Of a stretch of DNA of 50,898 nucleotides, positions 20,368 through 32,714 are shown one piece after another (the stretch's first letter is position 1; every line of letters begins with the position of its first letter). Position numbers and translations under genes: made by a program. The stretch covers positions 10,449-61,346 of the forward strand of contig RHPI01002112.1 in assembly GCA_009103225.1 (NCBI GenBank), read 5' to 3'. The DNA comes from Chlorokybus atmophyticus (lineage: Eukaryota; Streptophyta; Chlorokybophyceae; Chlorokybales; Chlorokybaceae). The notes under the pieces are model-generated. The model was given only the letters and a program-made list of their open reading frames with translations. It had not been told where the DNA came from and made no database searches.

Positions 20368-22565
20368 ATGGCCCCACAGGCTGACGGCCAGACGCTGGTT
20401 ATGCACCCGGCTGCCGTGGTCACATTCCCTGACACTTATGGCTGGCCGGGCCGCAAGGTGCGCTGGCTTGTGCCCATGTGCTATATAGTATTTAGCGTGT
20501 GCTCGTCACTCGTTGTCAAGGTCTTCAACTGCTGGGTTTGTATTGGCATATGCTCTGGTGTTGTGCGAGTTGGCTTGATTTTCTCACAGGCTTTAGGCTT
20601 GCTAGTGTTAGCGCAGACTGTCGAGTATGTTCGGTGGCCAGCAGGAAGTAACCGGTGTTGTCTGGACAGGTTGGCTGCAGGCGTGTATTTGTGCAAACAG
20701 AGACTGGGAATGTGGTAGGCGTGGAAGTGGATAGAGGCGATACAGTTGACAAGTTGAAGCGCCGTGTGCAAGCAGCACTCAAAGTGTCCACGGAGAATTC
20801 TGAGCTGCGTTTTGGCGATGTCAAGTTGGAGCGATCTGAAGACATCAGCACAATTCGCCGGGACAGCCCTCTGCTGCTCACTCGCAAGGGACTCAGCAGA
20901 AGCCACTCAACGCCCTGCATCTCTCCCACCAGCCATGATGATATGCCAGTCCCGTCACCATTGGCTAAGGCTTTTGAGGTTATGAGTGGCGGGTCCAGTG
21001 TGGCAATGCGTCGGTTGCTGAGAGACTGCATCAAGGGCGTGGAGAAGGGTATAGCTCCTGTTCGCGCTGAGGGTGGGCTAGGTGGTGCATACTACTTCCG
21101 CAGCGGGCGTGGCGACAATGTTGCTGTTGTCAAGCCATGCGATGAGGAACCCATGGCACCAAACAACCCCAATGGGTTTGTAGGTCGGGCCATTGGTGAA
21201 CCTGGCATGACTAAAGCTGTTCGTGTTGGTGAAGCTGCAATGCGGGAGGTTGCTGCATTTCTACTCGACCATAACCAGTTTGCCAATGTTCCCAAAACAG
21301 CGTTGGTGAAGGTTTCGCACTCAATCTTCCATGTTGCAAGTCGCACGGGGTCACCACCCGCAAAGGAAAGTGCACCAGTCACAAAGATTGCATCGCTGCA
21401 AGAGTTCAAGCGACACGACTGTGATGCGTCTGAGCATGGTTTTTCAAGATTCCCAGTGTCAGCTGTTCATCGCATTGGCATCTTCGATGTACGGGTGTTC
21501 AACACCGATCGACACGCTGGTAACATTCTGGTTCGGTCAATTGACTCTGATGGGCTGAGTTCTCGACTTCGCCATGGCTCACTGCACGATGATAGCCTTG
21601 AGCTGGTTCCCATTGATCATGGGTTCTGCTTGCCCGAAGTGCTGGATGCTGTGTACCTGGAGTGGCTGCACTGGCCACAGGCGGCTATGCCATTTAGCAA
21701 GGAAGAGTTGGAGTACATTGATGCCCTCAATGTTCAGGAGGACATTGACATGCTGCGTCGCGAGCTGCCAATGCTGCGAGAAGGCTGTCTGCGCACACTG
21801 GAAGTGTCCACCACGCTGCTGAAGCGCGCTGCTAGTGCCGGCCTGGTTCTCGCAGACATTGGGCACATGCTCAGTCGGCCAATAGCACGCATGGGTGAAC
21901 AGCTGAGTGACCTGGAAGCCATCTGCCTGGATGCATACCAGGTCCTCACAGAGGAAGCAGTGACCGGGCGTGACACTGGCTGCATCAGTGAAGAGGATGA
22001 TGAAGACTGCATTGCAGAGAGCGATGAGGAAGAAGATAGCACGCAGTTCCTGATGGACGACGATGATGCAGCTTCACAGCCCACAAGCCCTAGTTCTAGC
22101 ACGTCACTCTCCCCTGCCTCAGGCGATGGCTTTGGGTCCATTGACAGCTTTAGCACTGAGCCCAGCTCCAGCAGTGATAGCAGCACTCCATGGCGGCTAT
22201 CCATGGACACTCCTGCAGACAACCCTTTTGCCCCTTCACGCACAGTCACACAGCCTATGAACACTCCTCTGGCACGCCGTGCCTTCCGCCGCAAGAGCCT
22301 TCGCCGCATCACCCCACTTCTGGGCCGCACTTGGACCACAGATAGGAATGCGGTGCACCCGTACATTGCAGCAGCTACTGGTGATGCCACCCAGGCTGCT
22401 CCCAGCCCAAAGCCAAGTGACACTGTTGCCTTTGCCGACATGGATGACCGCCAGTGGAAGCGCTTCATGGAGATCTTGGTGGAATTCATTGACAGGCTTG
22501 TGGAGGACAAGCGTCGCTCACCCATAGCATTTGCGCCGCGGATGGGCAGTTCTTGCGGGTTTTGA
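20368..22565 (+). CDS. Phosphatidylinositol 4-kinase gamma-like (ubiquitin-like domain kinase)
   Basis: Two exons, 20368-20457 and 20670-22565, join in phase 0 to give 661 residues. The start is the ATG of the first exon; the long open frame of exon 2 has no suitable ATG. A ubiquitin-like domain covers about 31-105 (VFVQTETGN...DTVDKLKRRVQ). The PI3/PI4-kinase-like domain covers about 165-430: GGLGGAYYF glycine loop, Lys185 in VAVVKP, catalytic loop NTDRHAGN (308-315) and metal motif IDHG (345-348). The last ~220 residues are acidic and Ser/Pro-rich, probably disordered. Plant PI4K-gamma proteins of this build phosphorylate proteins and may lack lipid kinase activity, so the substrate is open. 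Plants often have two ubiquitin-like domains; one is visible here. Confidence 0.9.
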
Positions 22566-23623
22566 CTTGATTGCGAGTCCCACCGCGACTGCTGTAGGTG
22601 TATTGTTGTACTATCAGTGGCTGGCAGGATGGAAAGCCGTCATGCTGGTTGTACATTGGTGGTGTTTTCATTTGGCTGCTTGAGTGGGAGCTTTGGTGGA
22701 CGCCAAATGTGATATCTGCCTGCAGACTTGCCCAAGGGTTTCATTGGCCTGCCAGGCGTATCAGTACATATTTGTACACACAGGAAGCCCAATAACTAGG
22801 CTTAGCTCTGTTGGTAGTGTAGCAGCGTAGTGTGTTGCTGTTCCCGTGCGCGATTCCCTGTCATGATCAATATTAGCTGGAGCTGCCTGTGCACTTGTGC
22901 AGCCTTGGCTTTGCATGAATCCTTGCGGGGCGCTTGTACGATCATTTGCTGACGCCTCAAAGCGTTTGTATTTCCCCTGTCATTGTGCGACTCTTCTTAT
23001 ATAAGGCCGGAAGCAAGTTGTTTGACATTGTGATTACAGTGGTGCTGTTGACTACCAACATGAAGGACAGGCCTATTGCTTGCTCACGCCAAAAGGGTAC
23101 TGCTAGGTGAATCGCTGTGAAGTTGCTCAAGGTCCCAGCTGTTGATGTAACTTACCTTGATGTGCATGTGGTATCCATGTCAAATATGTCAATGTGGTGA
23201 GGAGAAGGACATGGATGATGGCGTGAGACTACAAAAACAAGTATACCGTGCATGTTCCACAGTAGTGTACACGAGTTGCAAGAGCGAATGTGTCCCCACG
23301 TAGACTGTGACGTGAGCACAGCAGTATATATCAGTGTGGTGATGATGGCGTGGGGCCGCAAAAACAAGAACACCGTGCATGTCCCACACCGGTGTACGAG
23401 TTGCAAGAGCGAACGTATCCCCACGTAGACTGTGATGTGAGCACAGCAAGAGCGAATGTGTCCCCACTTAGACTGTGATGTGAGCACAGCAAGATAGACA
23501 GAACCGCACATGCAGGGCCATATTAGCAGCGCAGCGGGCAGGCTGCATTAACGAACTGAATGCCCAGAGCTTATTGGTTGACAGCTGCAAGGCATGAGTG
23601 TCAAGGCACGCTGCAGGGCGCTG
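22566..23623. other. Convergent intergenic region with tandem repeats, PI4K-gamma / APP1
   Basis: It holds the two 3'UTRs and the 125-bp repeats at 23190-23490. A TGTAA at 23145-23149 is far from the PI4K stop. No further gene is seen. Confidence 0.5.
23190..23490. repeat. 125-bp tandem repeat, two copies plus a 43-bp partial copy
   Basis: The block GAGCGAATGTGTCCCCAC followed by gtagactgtga and gtgagcacagca occurs at 23282, 23407 and 23450. The first two lie in ~125-bp units that also share gatggcgtg...caaaaacaag; the third is a short extra copy. Confidence 0.85.
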
Positions 23624-26600
23624 CTATTCCATGCTATGGGTGCGACTCAGCGGTTCAGTTGCTCGCATCAACCATTCCTTGGCTGCACCATCAAGTCTTT
23701 CTGCGAGTTTTTCCCGACACTCGGTGTGATAGTGATCAACCCAGTCCATCTCTTTGGCAGACATCAGGGTTAGGTCCATGAGTTTGCTTTGCAATGGCAC
23801 CTGCAGAAGCCAGTTGCCAGTCACGCACACATGTGACTGCAAAAAGATCGCCCGCATCAACATGTAAATTGTCACAGCAGCCATACAATGCCCATCTCGA
23901 GGAACGCTTACATAAGTAATATGCTCGAAGCCAAGGAACCCCTTGTTGTCAAAATTGTGCTTCAGCGTGACCTCCCTCACAACCATGACGTTCTCAATGC
24001 GCAGGCCAAAGTTGCCATCTTCGTAGTAGCCAGGCTCTGCATACATATCACATATTAGTACAACTCCCTATCAACACAACACGATTAGCATCAATTGACT
24101 AGAGTAAGTGAAGTTACAGTCTTGCACACCAGAATGGCAAGGTGCTAGAACCCATATGTGACTGTCTACACTGGCATGCAAGCGGTGCGGTACATGCCAT
24201 CTCATGATATCGTTCATGGCAGTCACTAACAATAATCACAATGTCCTCACTGACCATTGGTAATGGTCATATTGGCCTTCATTGGTACACTGACGGCTGG
24301 GAGGCGAAAACTGATGAGCTGAGGGCCTGCAACAGGCAGTGTTTCATGGACATGACATACGCATACATAGCAACGACCCGTTCGATTTGACATGTCGTCA
24401 CACATTGCAAGTACACTACGTGACTGGTGATAAAGTTGCAGTGGCAAAACATATTTGGAAGCATTCGCAAATACCTTCGTGCACATTAAGGAACGACCCA
24501 ACACCATGTCCAGTGCCATGTCTGTAGTCCAAACCTGCGTCCCAGAGCGCTCGTCGCGCCAACACATCCAGCACATGCCCTGCAAACATCACCGTCAACA
24601 GCTGGCAATGGCCTGCTGAAACATTTACAACAGAGGCTAGTTTGTTGCTTTACAGTCTTGAAGTGAGTCTTTAACATGCAGAGTGCAATCACCGGACATG
24701 TTGAGCATGCTCAGTTGATGCAAACTGACCATTTGTTCCATTAGGAAAAACAACGGTGTCCAGCGCAATGTGCCCTTGCAGTACCTGCCACAACACAACA
24801 AGCGTATAATAATGTATGACAGTCACAAACCATCTTGCACTCTAAGTAAGTAGGTCAGAGCAGGTACCTTTGTGAAGCATGCTCGTTCATGTGCGGACGG
24901 CTCACCAAAGTGGACCGTTCTTGTTACGTCGGTTGTGCCATCCCGATACTGTTCACAGAGTATACAGCAAACAATATGATGATACTCACGGTGAAGGCAT
25001 GACAGCAGTCAGTCAGTTGCTTGCGCTTCAAGCTGCACAGCAACTGGACAACTGCAGAGAAGACTGCCAAACAGCCTACCTGTGCACCAGAGTCGCAAAG
25101 GTACATCTTATCTGGATCAAACTCTGCGCACTTGTCTTGTTGCGGGCGGTAATGAATGATTGCAGCATTCGCACCAACTGAAGATATGGTTGGAAAACTA
25201 AGACCTACAAAATGCTGCAGACAATGTTTTAGCGCATCCTGTGGTAGCGCAAATGTGCAAGGCGACTGTCGCAAGTCCACAACAACACATGCTGACAGTA
25301 ATGCATCTGCATCTGCATGCTGCAATGCACCTCTTGCTGCTGCCTGAATGACTCCAGCTTGTCAGCCATGGTGATTTCTGTAAGCTTTACATCTTCCTGT
25401 GGCCTGAAGCAGATGCAGCATAGTCAGCTGCTTACAGCAAAGGGTATGATACAGTCTGCAGCCCTCAAAGCCACTCATAGCAATAGCTGAGAGAGCAGCG
25501 ATTGCAATGCTTACCTTGCTTTTCGCTTGCGTGTCTGACGGCCATTGTGCTCTGATGCAAAGTACCCATGACTGGAACCGTAAGCCTGTGCCTGCATCAC
25601 AGGCGGACGCGCATGAAAAATCTTCAAGAACATGATGATGATGGGCAACCTGTGTGCTGTTAGATTGCGTGGCTGCAAATGGCGTGCAACCACGCAATCT
25701 AACGTCTGGGTGCAACATCGAGGTGTCTCATGCATGCATACTCTCTCGATAGGGTAGCTGCAAAGAGTACTTTGGATATATACCTGCTCGTCTAGCCACG
25801 CCAGGAACTGGACCATGGCCGCCCCGTCCCGCACATGCGCGTTTCTCATGCCTTGTAGCTCAACTGGATGCTGTTTGCATAAAACGATAGCAACATGTCT
25901 GTTCAGGAGCCGGATGCAGGGCCATTGCCAAGGCACTGAGGGAGGTCAACGAACTGCATAGCAACTTGCAGGGGCACTTGTGTAGAGACTCTTAACACCC
26001 ATGAGGGTGCACTACAAGCTCAAATTCAGGTACCTTCAATGCCTTTGCAAGGGCAACAGGTGACGGCTGCTTCTGCACCAAATTTCCGGAAGGTATACAA
26101 GAGTAAATAGCCCAGCTGCACAGAGCGGGGTTGACCCAGACTTTGTGCAAGCTTGCATTTTCAACTTGAGCTGCACTGTCGGTCATGTCCTTGCTTGCAC
26201 CATCCTTTGTTGCACCATTGGCCTTGCTGCTTTCGCTTGGAGCTGCAAAGGACTTGAGATCTTCTGCTATTGCAGTATAGGGGCGCACTTGTACACCGCT
26301 ACATGAGAAATGCTCAGTAACCTGCATTCGACACCAGCAATCAAAAAGGTTACATCGGTTGTGGTCGATAAGACACGTTCCAATTATTATCTGGTCAGGC
26401 TCATCAACAGGCTGGAGTCCAAACCTGTTCATCTAACTTGTCCTCATCCATGTACAGCACTGCTTCGCTGTGTGAAACCAGACCATAGCCATATGCAACG
26501 GGGTTGTAGTCCACGTCCGCACCTCGAATGTTGTACAACCAAGCCACCTGCAGGCAGAGGGGCACAAAACTTAGCATAACGCATCAATTACAACATGATC

Positions 26601-27773
26601 ATGACATCAGGTGACAACAAGCCTTCAGCTAGTCAATCACCCAAACAGTGCAGGCGAGCTCGCACCTCATCCAAGGCTGTCAGGACAATCGCGTCTGCCT
26701 TAGCCTCCATCAGCTTTTCGCGAAGCTCTGCAAGCTTCTTCTCGACGCTTTTGCCAGCAAACTCAGTAGGTTGCACAAACGCTTTGGACTTAGGTGCGGG
26801 TGGACGGTCCGACCAGATCATATCAACAAGGTTGACGGCAACTGGCACAAACTGTAGTTTCTTCGCCTCCCAAGCTGCCTATGCCATGATGATAGTCATA
26901 TCATGCAAGAGACTCAGTCAAGCACCATGTTGGCATGCGCGTATGATGCAATACCTCAGCGGATAGCTCACCTTCCATCGACGCACACAGTCGACGGACA
27001 CACACTCTGGGTCTGCACCAACTCGCGCACTCTCCGGCAAGTTCTATGAACCAAGGAGGTTGTGTCTATTACTTTGATAAGAATGATGGCTGAAGATAGG
27101 ACACAACGGCACGCGCAGCCATTGTATATGTACCTCAGCTAGCCAGGCCTCAAGTGTCGGATCCTCACCCGACTTCATGAGCTTCCATTGCCCCTTCAGC
27201 TGCTGTTTCCCCTGTTGTGCACAACGACTAGGCTCAGTGTGCACCATGGTTACCTCACTCCAGAGCTGACAATGCATAACCCGACAAACCTGTAAAAAAT
27301 ACCGTCCATCTGTCCACAGCAGTGCATGCGATTGAGTGACCAATACCACACCTGAATGAAGCACGGATAAGCCACCAACAAGTGGCTGAGCTGTGATCTC
27401 GCCAACAATAGTAAAGCCAATGCCTGGTGCTGAAGCGCCACAATAGAACTGCAAAGCGCAACAATACCTGCAGAGCCAGTGAAGCCCGAGACGTATTCTC
27501 TCCGCTTGTCTCTGTCCGCAGTATACTCGCTCTGTTGTAACATCACAACTAAGCAGTTGGTAAGTCAAGACTAGACAATATCAGTCATGAACAAGTGCTG
27601 CTTCAGCAAAAGCACAGAACATTGCTGAATGGTGTTAGCTGCTCAAGAGCTGACGAGTGTTCGTAAACCTGGTGAGCATCCTCAGATGGGATGACATACG
27701 CGTCCAGCGGCGGGTCTTGAGCAGCCATCTGCTCCCTGAGCGCTGCAATCTTTCCGTCCGCTGCCTTTGCCAT
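23624..27773 (-). CDS. APP1: Xaa-Pro aminopeptidase P (peptidase M24B), cytosolic APP1 type
   Basis: Seventeen exons join without phase error to 635 residues: 27773-27669, 27531-27468, 27351-27290, 27211-27134, 27043-26972, 26878-26666, 26547-26425, 26321-26034, 25870-25784, 25396-25331, 25214-25080, 24948-24868, 24784-24730, 24579-24475, 24326-24255, 24036-23912 and 23800-23624. The enzyme removes an N-terminal residue that precedes proline, using a dinuclear metal site. All five ligands are present: Asp427 (CDSGAQ), Asp438 (GTTDVTRT), His501 (HGTGHGVG), Glu536 (NEPGYYEDG) and Glu550 (RIEN), with almost the spacing known from human XPNPEP1. Two creatinase-like N-terminal domains precede the catalytic domain. 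No transit peptide is evident. Gene and NOG2 are divergent, 801 bp apart. Confidence 0.95.
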
Positions 27774-28574
27774 CCTGACTGCGCACTTGACTGGCTACTA
27801 CTTGTAAAATGCTGCAATTAGCAGATTACACCATGAGATAAGCACAATCTCACATGCGGATTAGGTCAATGGCTACTTCGTGTTGCTTGCAATCCCAGAA
27901 TGCCATATGGCAGCTGTTCACAAACCCACAGCACGCTGATTGGCCGTAAGCTGTACTCAACTTGCTTACGACTGGAGACAGTTGCAAACTGTCTCCAGCT
28001 TGCGGTACTACCCTAAAGCTTTGTTACAACAGCTTAATACAGTAACGTGGAATATTCACAGCTCACTCATAGGCAGACGTCCCTTGCCGCCATCTGGTGC
28101 TATCCCTTACAAGCTGAATGACACAAGCTGGCAAGCTGCATGCTTGCATTATACAGCTGAAGACAGTTGCTTGCGTACATAGCTATTACCCTCAATGCGA
28201 GCATGCGACCACACAGTACCTCACCGCATGCACGCAGCCCAAAATTCACCCAGCTCTCATCAGGCCGAGCTCGAGTGCGCCGCACAGCTGCGCCCACAAA
28301 AAAAGCCGCCCCAAAACGGTAGCTTGGTCTGGAACTGCTGTTAGGCTGCGTGGTTAAGCAAATGGCACCCAGTTACAGCTTTGCGATGCCCGCCTTTGAT
28401 CCACCAGCTTGTGTCACAGTGCGCATTTCTGCTTCGAAGCCGCACAGGTTGACGTAAGATCAGTATGATTGACCTCTGTTTGGCGGCGGCTGCGGCGACG
28501 AATTGGCTGGAGGCGGAAGGGGAGAGGAAGGTGGAGGGGGAGGAGGTGGATACTTCAGCTCGGTGGTCTAGGCG
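27774..28574. promoter_or_regulatory. Divergent promoter region APP1 / NOG2
   Basis: 801 bp separate the two start codons. A perfect inverted repeat (27972-27998, arms of 12 bp around GCA) lies inside, and a partial telobox word ACCCTAA at about 28011. No gene is supported in it. Confidence 0.5.
27972..27998. repeat. Perfect 12-bp inverted repeat in the APP1/NOG2 promoter gap
   Basis: CTGGAGACAGTT (27972-27983) and AACTGTCTCCAG (27987-27998) pair around a 3-nt loop. Confidence 0.85.
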
Positions 28575-31500
28575 ATGCCGAGGTTCAAGGGTGGCAAGGG
28601 AGGTGGAGGCGATGGCGCCTCCCCTGCCGCCAACAAGGGCAAGGGTAAGAAGCAGGGGCCGGGACCGGCCAGCAGCTCCGACGTGAGGCGGCGTGGTGCC
28701 GGCACTAAGGATGCCAAGGATGCGGGAGACAAGAATAAGCAGCTGCGCACAGCTGCCACGGTATGTTGTGCAGTTGATTGGCGGATGCCTGACCTGCTGC
28801 TCTTGCAAAGGCTGCATGCGCGGGTGTTTGTTTCAATGATCTTGGTTATACGGGGCTTGATAAGGTTGCCCAGAAACCTGATAGAGCGTGATGCCATAAT
28901 TACGGTGTATTCAAGTTTACAACCGTTTTGCAAGAGTCTGCGTGTGAGTGCACGTGCTCTACCAACTGGTTCTTCATTCACCATCATGTCATGCATGCGA
29001 GTTGGTTCAGTAATGTCGCTATTTCAGGCATGAAGTAAAGTGAAGAGAGAGTTTTGACTGCGCTGCATTATTATTGTGACCTTGCATTGGGTCACTGCAT
29101 GAACTTGTATTGTCACTTTTATTGTTAAGGTCTATTGCTTGTTGTGGCATGCGCGCGTGTACACATGAGTATGTCGCATGAGATGAGCCTGAGCGCCTAA
29201 ATGCTGTCTCAGGTGCGGCGGCTGGCCATGTACAGGTCCCGCCCGAAACGTGACAGCAAGGGCAAAGTGTTGAAGTGGGATCTCCAGTCGAGAGAGTTGC
29301 CTTCAACACGCATACAACCAGACCGACGGTGGTTTGGTATGTAGTTTCACCATCTTGCATGGTTGTGAGGCTTGAAAGCAGAAGAAAGGTGTTACGCATA
29401 GGCTTGGCAGGATGTTGATTGGTGTGCTGCAGGCAACACACGAGTGGTTGGGCAGCGTGAGCTTGAGCGCTTCCGCGAGGAAGTGGGAGCAAAGGCTGCA
29501 GACCCTTACACTGTCCTTGTTAAAGAGAAAAAGCTTCCTTTGTCCCTGCTTCAGGATCATGCGAAGGTTGCTTGCTATGCAGTTGCCTTCGCATTTGTTC
29601 ATTCACATTCATTGCCTTGTTACAGAATTTAAGGATGCTTTCGAGCTTGTCTCACTCGTTGCCTCATGCAGCAAAGCAGAGTGCATCTATTGGATACGGA
29701 GCCTTATGCACACGTGTTTGGAAAGAAGCAGCTGCGCAAGCGCCCGCGATTGTCAGCGGAGGGCTATGAAGAGCTAATTTCTCATGCTACAGCCAACTCA
29801 GGTGACATGCAGCTCATCGCTGGACATGGCATACTAAGTCACACTTCCATTGAGTTATGAAATAACTCTCTGGCGTTTTGATTGATGTCTTAACATGGTC
29901 TGGACATGCTGGTGCAGAGACGTATCAAACAAAGAAAGAGGCCCCAGCAGAGGCTGGTACCAAAACCATAGCAGATGATCAACCAGACGATGGCATGCGC
30001 TCTGAAGCTAGGGACACGTTGTTTAACAAAGGGCAGTCGAAACGTATCTGGGGCGAGTTGTACAAGGTCTTGGACTCTTCAGATGTTGTTATTCAGGTGA
30101 GACTTATATTGACTGTTATGGCATACATGTTGAAGCACCTAATCGGGATGACCAAGCGATTTGCCAGAGTTGTTTACAGATGCCAATGCTACACAGCGGC
30201 TGTTGAGCTGCTTGGAGCGCATAGCCAGTGGCAGAGCTTTGCAGCAACTCTTGTCATCAGCATGTGTGCTGCTATGGTGGATGTAACAGTTGTCAACAAC
30301 AGGTACTTGACGCTCGTGATCCAGAAGGCACAAGATGCAGGTATTTGGAAAAGCATCTTCGCAACAATGCTCGGCACAAGCATCTGATCCTACTTCTCAA
30401 CAAGGTGCTTGCACGCGGCAGTATGCACACGTCTCATGCAGCTGGGGTCACACCTGTTCTGGTAATGTCAGTATGAGTTGTCTTGGTGACATGTGGCATG
30501 TGCTGGTTAGGTGGATCTGGTACCTGCGTGGGTCACTCGAGGCTGGCTACAAGCTTTGTCCAAGGAGTATCCCACGCTGGCTTTCCATGCGTCTGTGACC
30601 AAGCCATTTGGGAAGGGAAGTCTGCTGTCCCTGCTGCGTCAGCTTGCTCGCATCAAAAGCAGTGGTGAGGGGCGACCAATCTCCGTTGGCTTTGTGGGCT
30701 ACCCCAATGTGGGCAAGTCTTCAGTAATCAACACGCTGCGAACCAAGGAGGTAGTGCTCTGTTTCCAGTCCAGTCCGTTTTACTTGACATGTATCACGAC
30801 ATGGCTGATGTGCACATTGTCAATATGTCAGGTGTGCAAGGTCGCACCTGTACCGGGTGAAACAAAGGTTTGGCAGTACATTACCCTCATGAAGCGCATC
30901 TTTTTGATTGACTGTCCGGGAGTGGTGTATCAGTCGCACGACACAGACACGGACATTGTCCTGAAGGGCGTGGTGCGTTACCTGAGTATGTCATGCACAT
31001 GAGAGGCATATACATGCGTAAGCTAATGCGCTACACGCACAATCTGCCAGGTGCGCATTGGAAACCTTGACGATGCCACCGAATATGTGAAGGGTGTGCT
31101 GGACCGGGTGAAGCGGGAGTACTTGACGCGTGCGTACAAGATTTCGCAATGGGAGACTACCGAAGAGTTCTTGTCGCAGCTTGCGCGCCAAGCTGGCAAG
31201 CTCATGAAGGTATGCCTCTAGACTCACCCTGTGCTCACACGGCTACTGCACACTCCTGCCAGATGTGGGGCTGTTCGCTTGCTCTGCATGGTTTTGTATA
31301 GCACGCCTACTTGTCATGGCATTGTGGGGTGGTCATACATGTATTAGGCATTACTTATCCAGGCATGGACCTTCCTTGAGACCTAGTACACGCCTCACAT
31401 GTGTACATGTATACAGGGTGGAGAGCCAGACCTCAACACTGCAGCAAAGATGATACTGTACGATTGGCAAAGGGGGCGAATTCCCTACTTTAAGGCCCCT

Positions 31501-32338
31501 CCGCGTGATGATGCAGAACCTGCGAGCCTTCCCTCGGAGGCACCAGCCAGTGTTGCAGAAGAGCCAACCAAGGCTCCAGAGGATGCAGCTGCCGACGCAG
31601 CTATTGCGAACCTAGCTACTGAGTTGGTCAAGAAGCAAAGCAAGAAGCAGATGCCAAAACTGAACGATTACTACGATGCGGATGACTTGAAAGCAAGTGC
31701 ATCTGGTGAGCAGTACTATCATCAAGCGTCACTGTGTGTACTGCTGCGTTATGTTGTGTGCTGGCAGTCACCTTTGGCTAACTGTCATCATGGGCAGATG
31801 CTGATGAAGAAGCTGAGGCTGCGCCTACCGATAGTGAAGCAGACGAAGGTGATGAAGGAGATGATTGCAGTGAGGATGCTGATGACAATGCTGACAGGCA
31901 AGCTGATGATGGTGCTGGTGAAGATGACGTTCCCGGCCCGAGCAACCGTGCTGGTGACAGTGAGGATGAGTTGACATGGGAGGAGGCTGTGCAAGGGGCG
32001 CAGGTAGGCATGGCAGGTGCCAGCCTACCGGCAGCGCCTGTCCCCGCGGTTTCAAGCAGAAAAGGTAAAGTTGTTGGCGAGGACACTTCAAAGCAGGGGG
32101 GAAGGAAACGGAAAATGACAGGTTCGTCGAGTGCTCACATGGCTAGCAAGGACACGCTACAGCAGGGGCCAAGGAAACGGAAATTGGCAGGTTCGTTTTG
32201 AGTGCTCACATGGTTGGCTGATGTCCACCTGTTGACGGATGTGCCTTTCTCTAATACTGCTGCCTTGCTGCAGAGGGCGTTGCCACCGGCAAGGGTGCGG
32301 GAAGGCAGAACAGGAAAAAGATATCAGCAAAGCAATAG
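28575..32338 (+). CDS. NOG2: Nucleolar GTP-binding protein 2 (NOG2/GNL2), 60S ribosome assembly
   Basis: Twelve exons join in phase to 713 residues: 28575-28760, 29213-29336, 29433-29566, 29672-29801, 29918-30096, 30303-30404, 30511-30750, 30832-30972, 31051-31209, 31417-31705, 31798-32190 and 32274-32338. It is a circularly permuted GTPase of nucleolar and nuclear pre-60S particles. Motifs come in the permuted order: G4 NKVD (284-287), G5 SVTK (about 313-316), G1 GYPNVGKSS (348-356), G2 Thr376 (PGETK) and G3 DCPG (392-395). The N-terminus is basic and Gly-rich; an acidic stretch and a basic tail ([11 protein letters not shown]) end it. Reading through the last intron would stop at TGA 32199-32201 instead. 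TGTAA lies at 32388-32392. A duplicated donor in exon 11 could give a 23-residue-shorter form. Confidence 0.93.
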
Positions 32339-32387
32339 GTACTAGGCTCAAGTAGATGTGTTGCTGCCTGGTTGAGGTTGCACTGGT

Positions 32388-32392
32388 TGTAA
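32388..32392 (+). promoter_or_regulatory. Candidate TGTAA poly(A) signal, NOG2
   Basis: TGTAA, 50 nt past the TAG stop at 32336-32338. Confidence 0.45.
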
Positions 32393-32714
32393 ACAGTGGG
32401 TTGTGCCAGTTACTTTGCAAGGATCTGCCCTGGTATGGACGATGTTGATGCCCCTTAAATGCTTTCTAGCTCATGTGAAACTGTTCTGTTGATGCTCGGG
32501 TGTCTAACAAGTGCCTTAGTTTATCATCTACAGTCTACTCCATAAGTATTGTCTTTGCAAGTATACATGCCCCATAAACATACAATGGTAAGGAACCGAT
32601 GGTTTACCTAGCACCTATTGTTGGTTGTAAGTAATGCTTACATACAAATTAGCATAAATTGTGTTCACAAATAGTTCACAAGTTTAGTAGAGAGGGTACT
32701 TACAAGGAGGGGTC

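Noticed and set aside
23190-23490. Possible CRISPR array
   Set aside because: Few copies, unit length 125 bp with conserved interior and no short repeat/spacer alternation; eukaryotic context.
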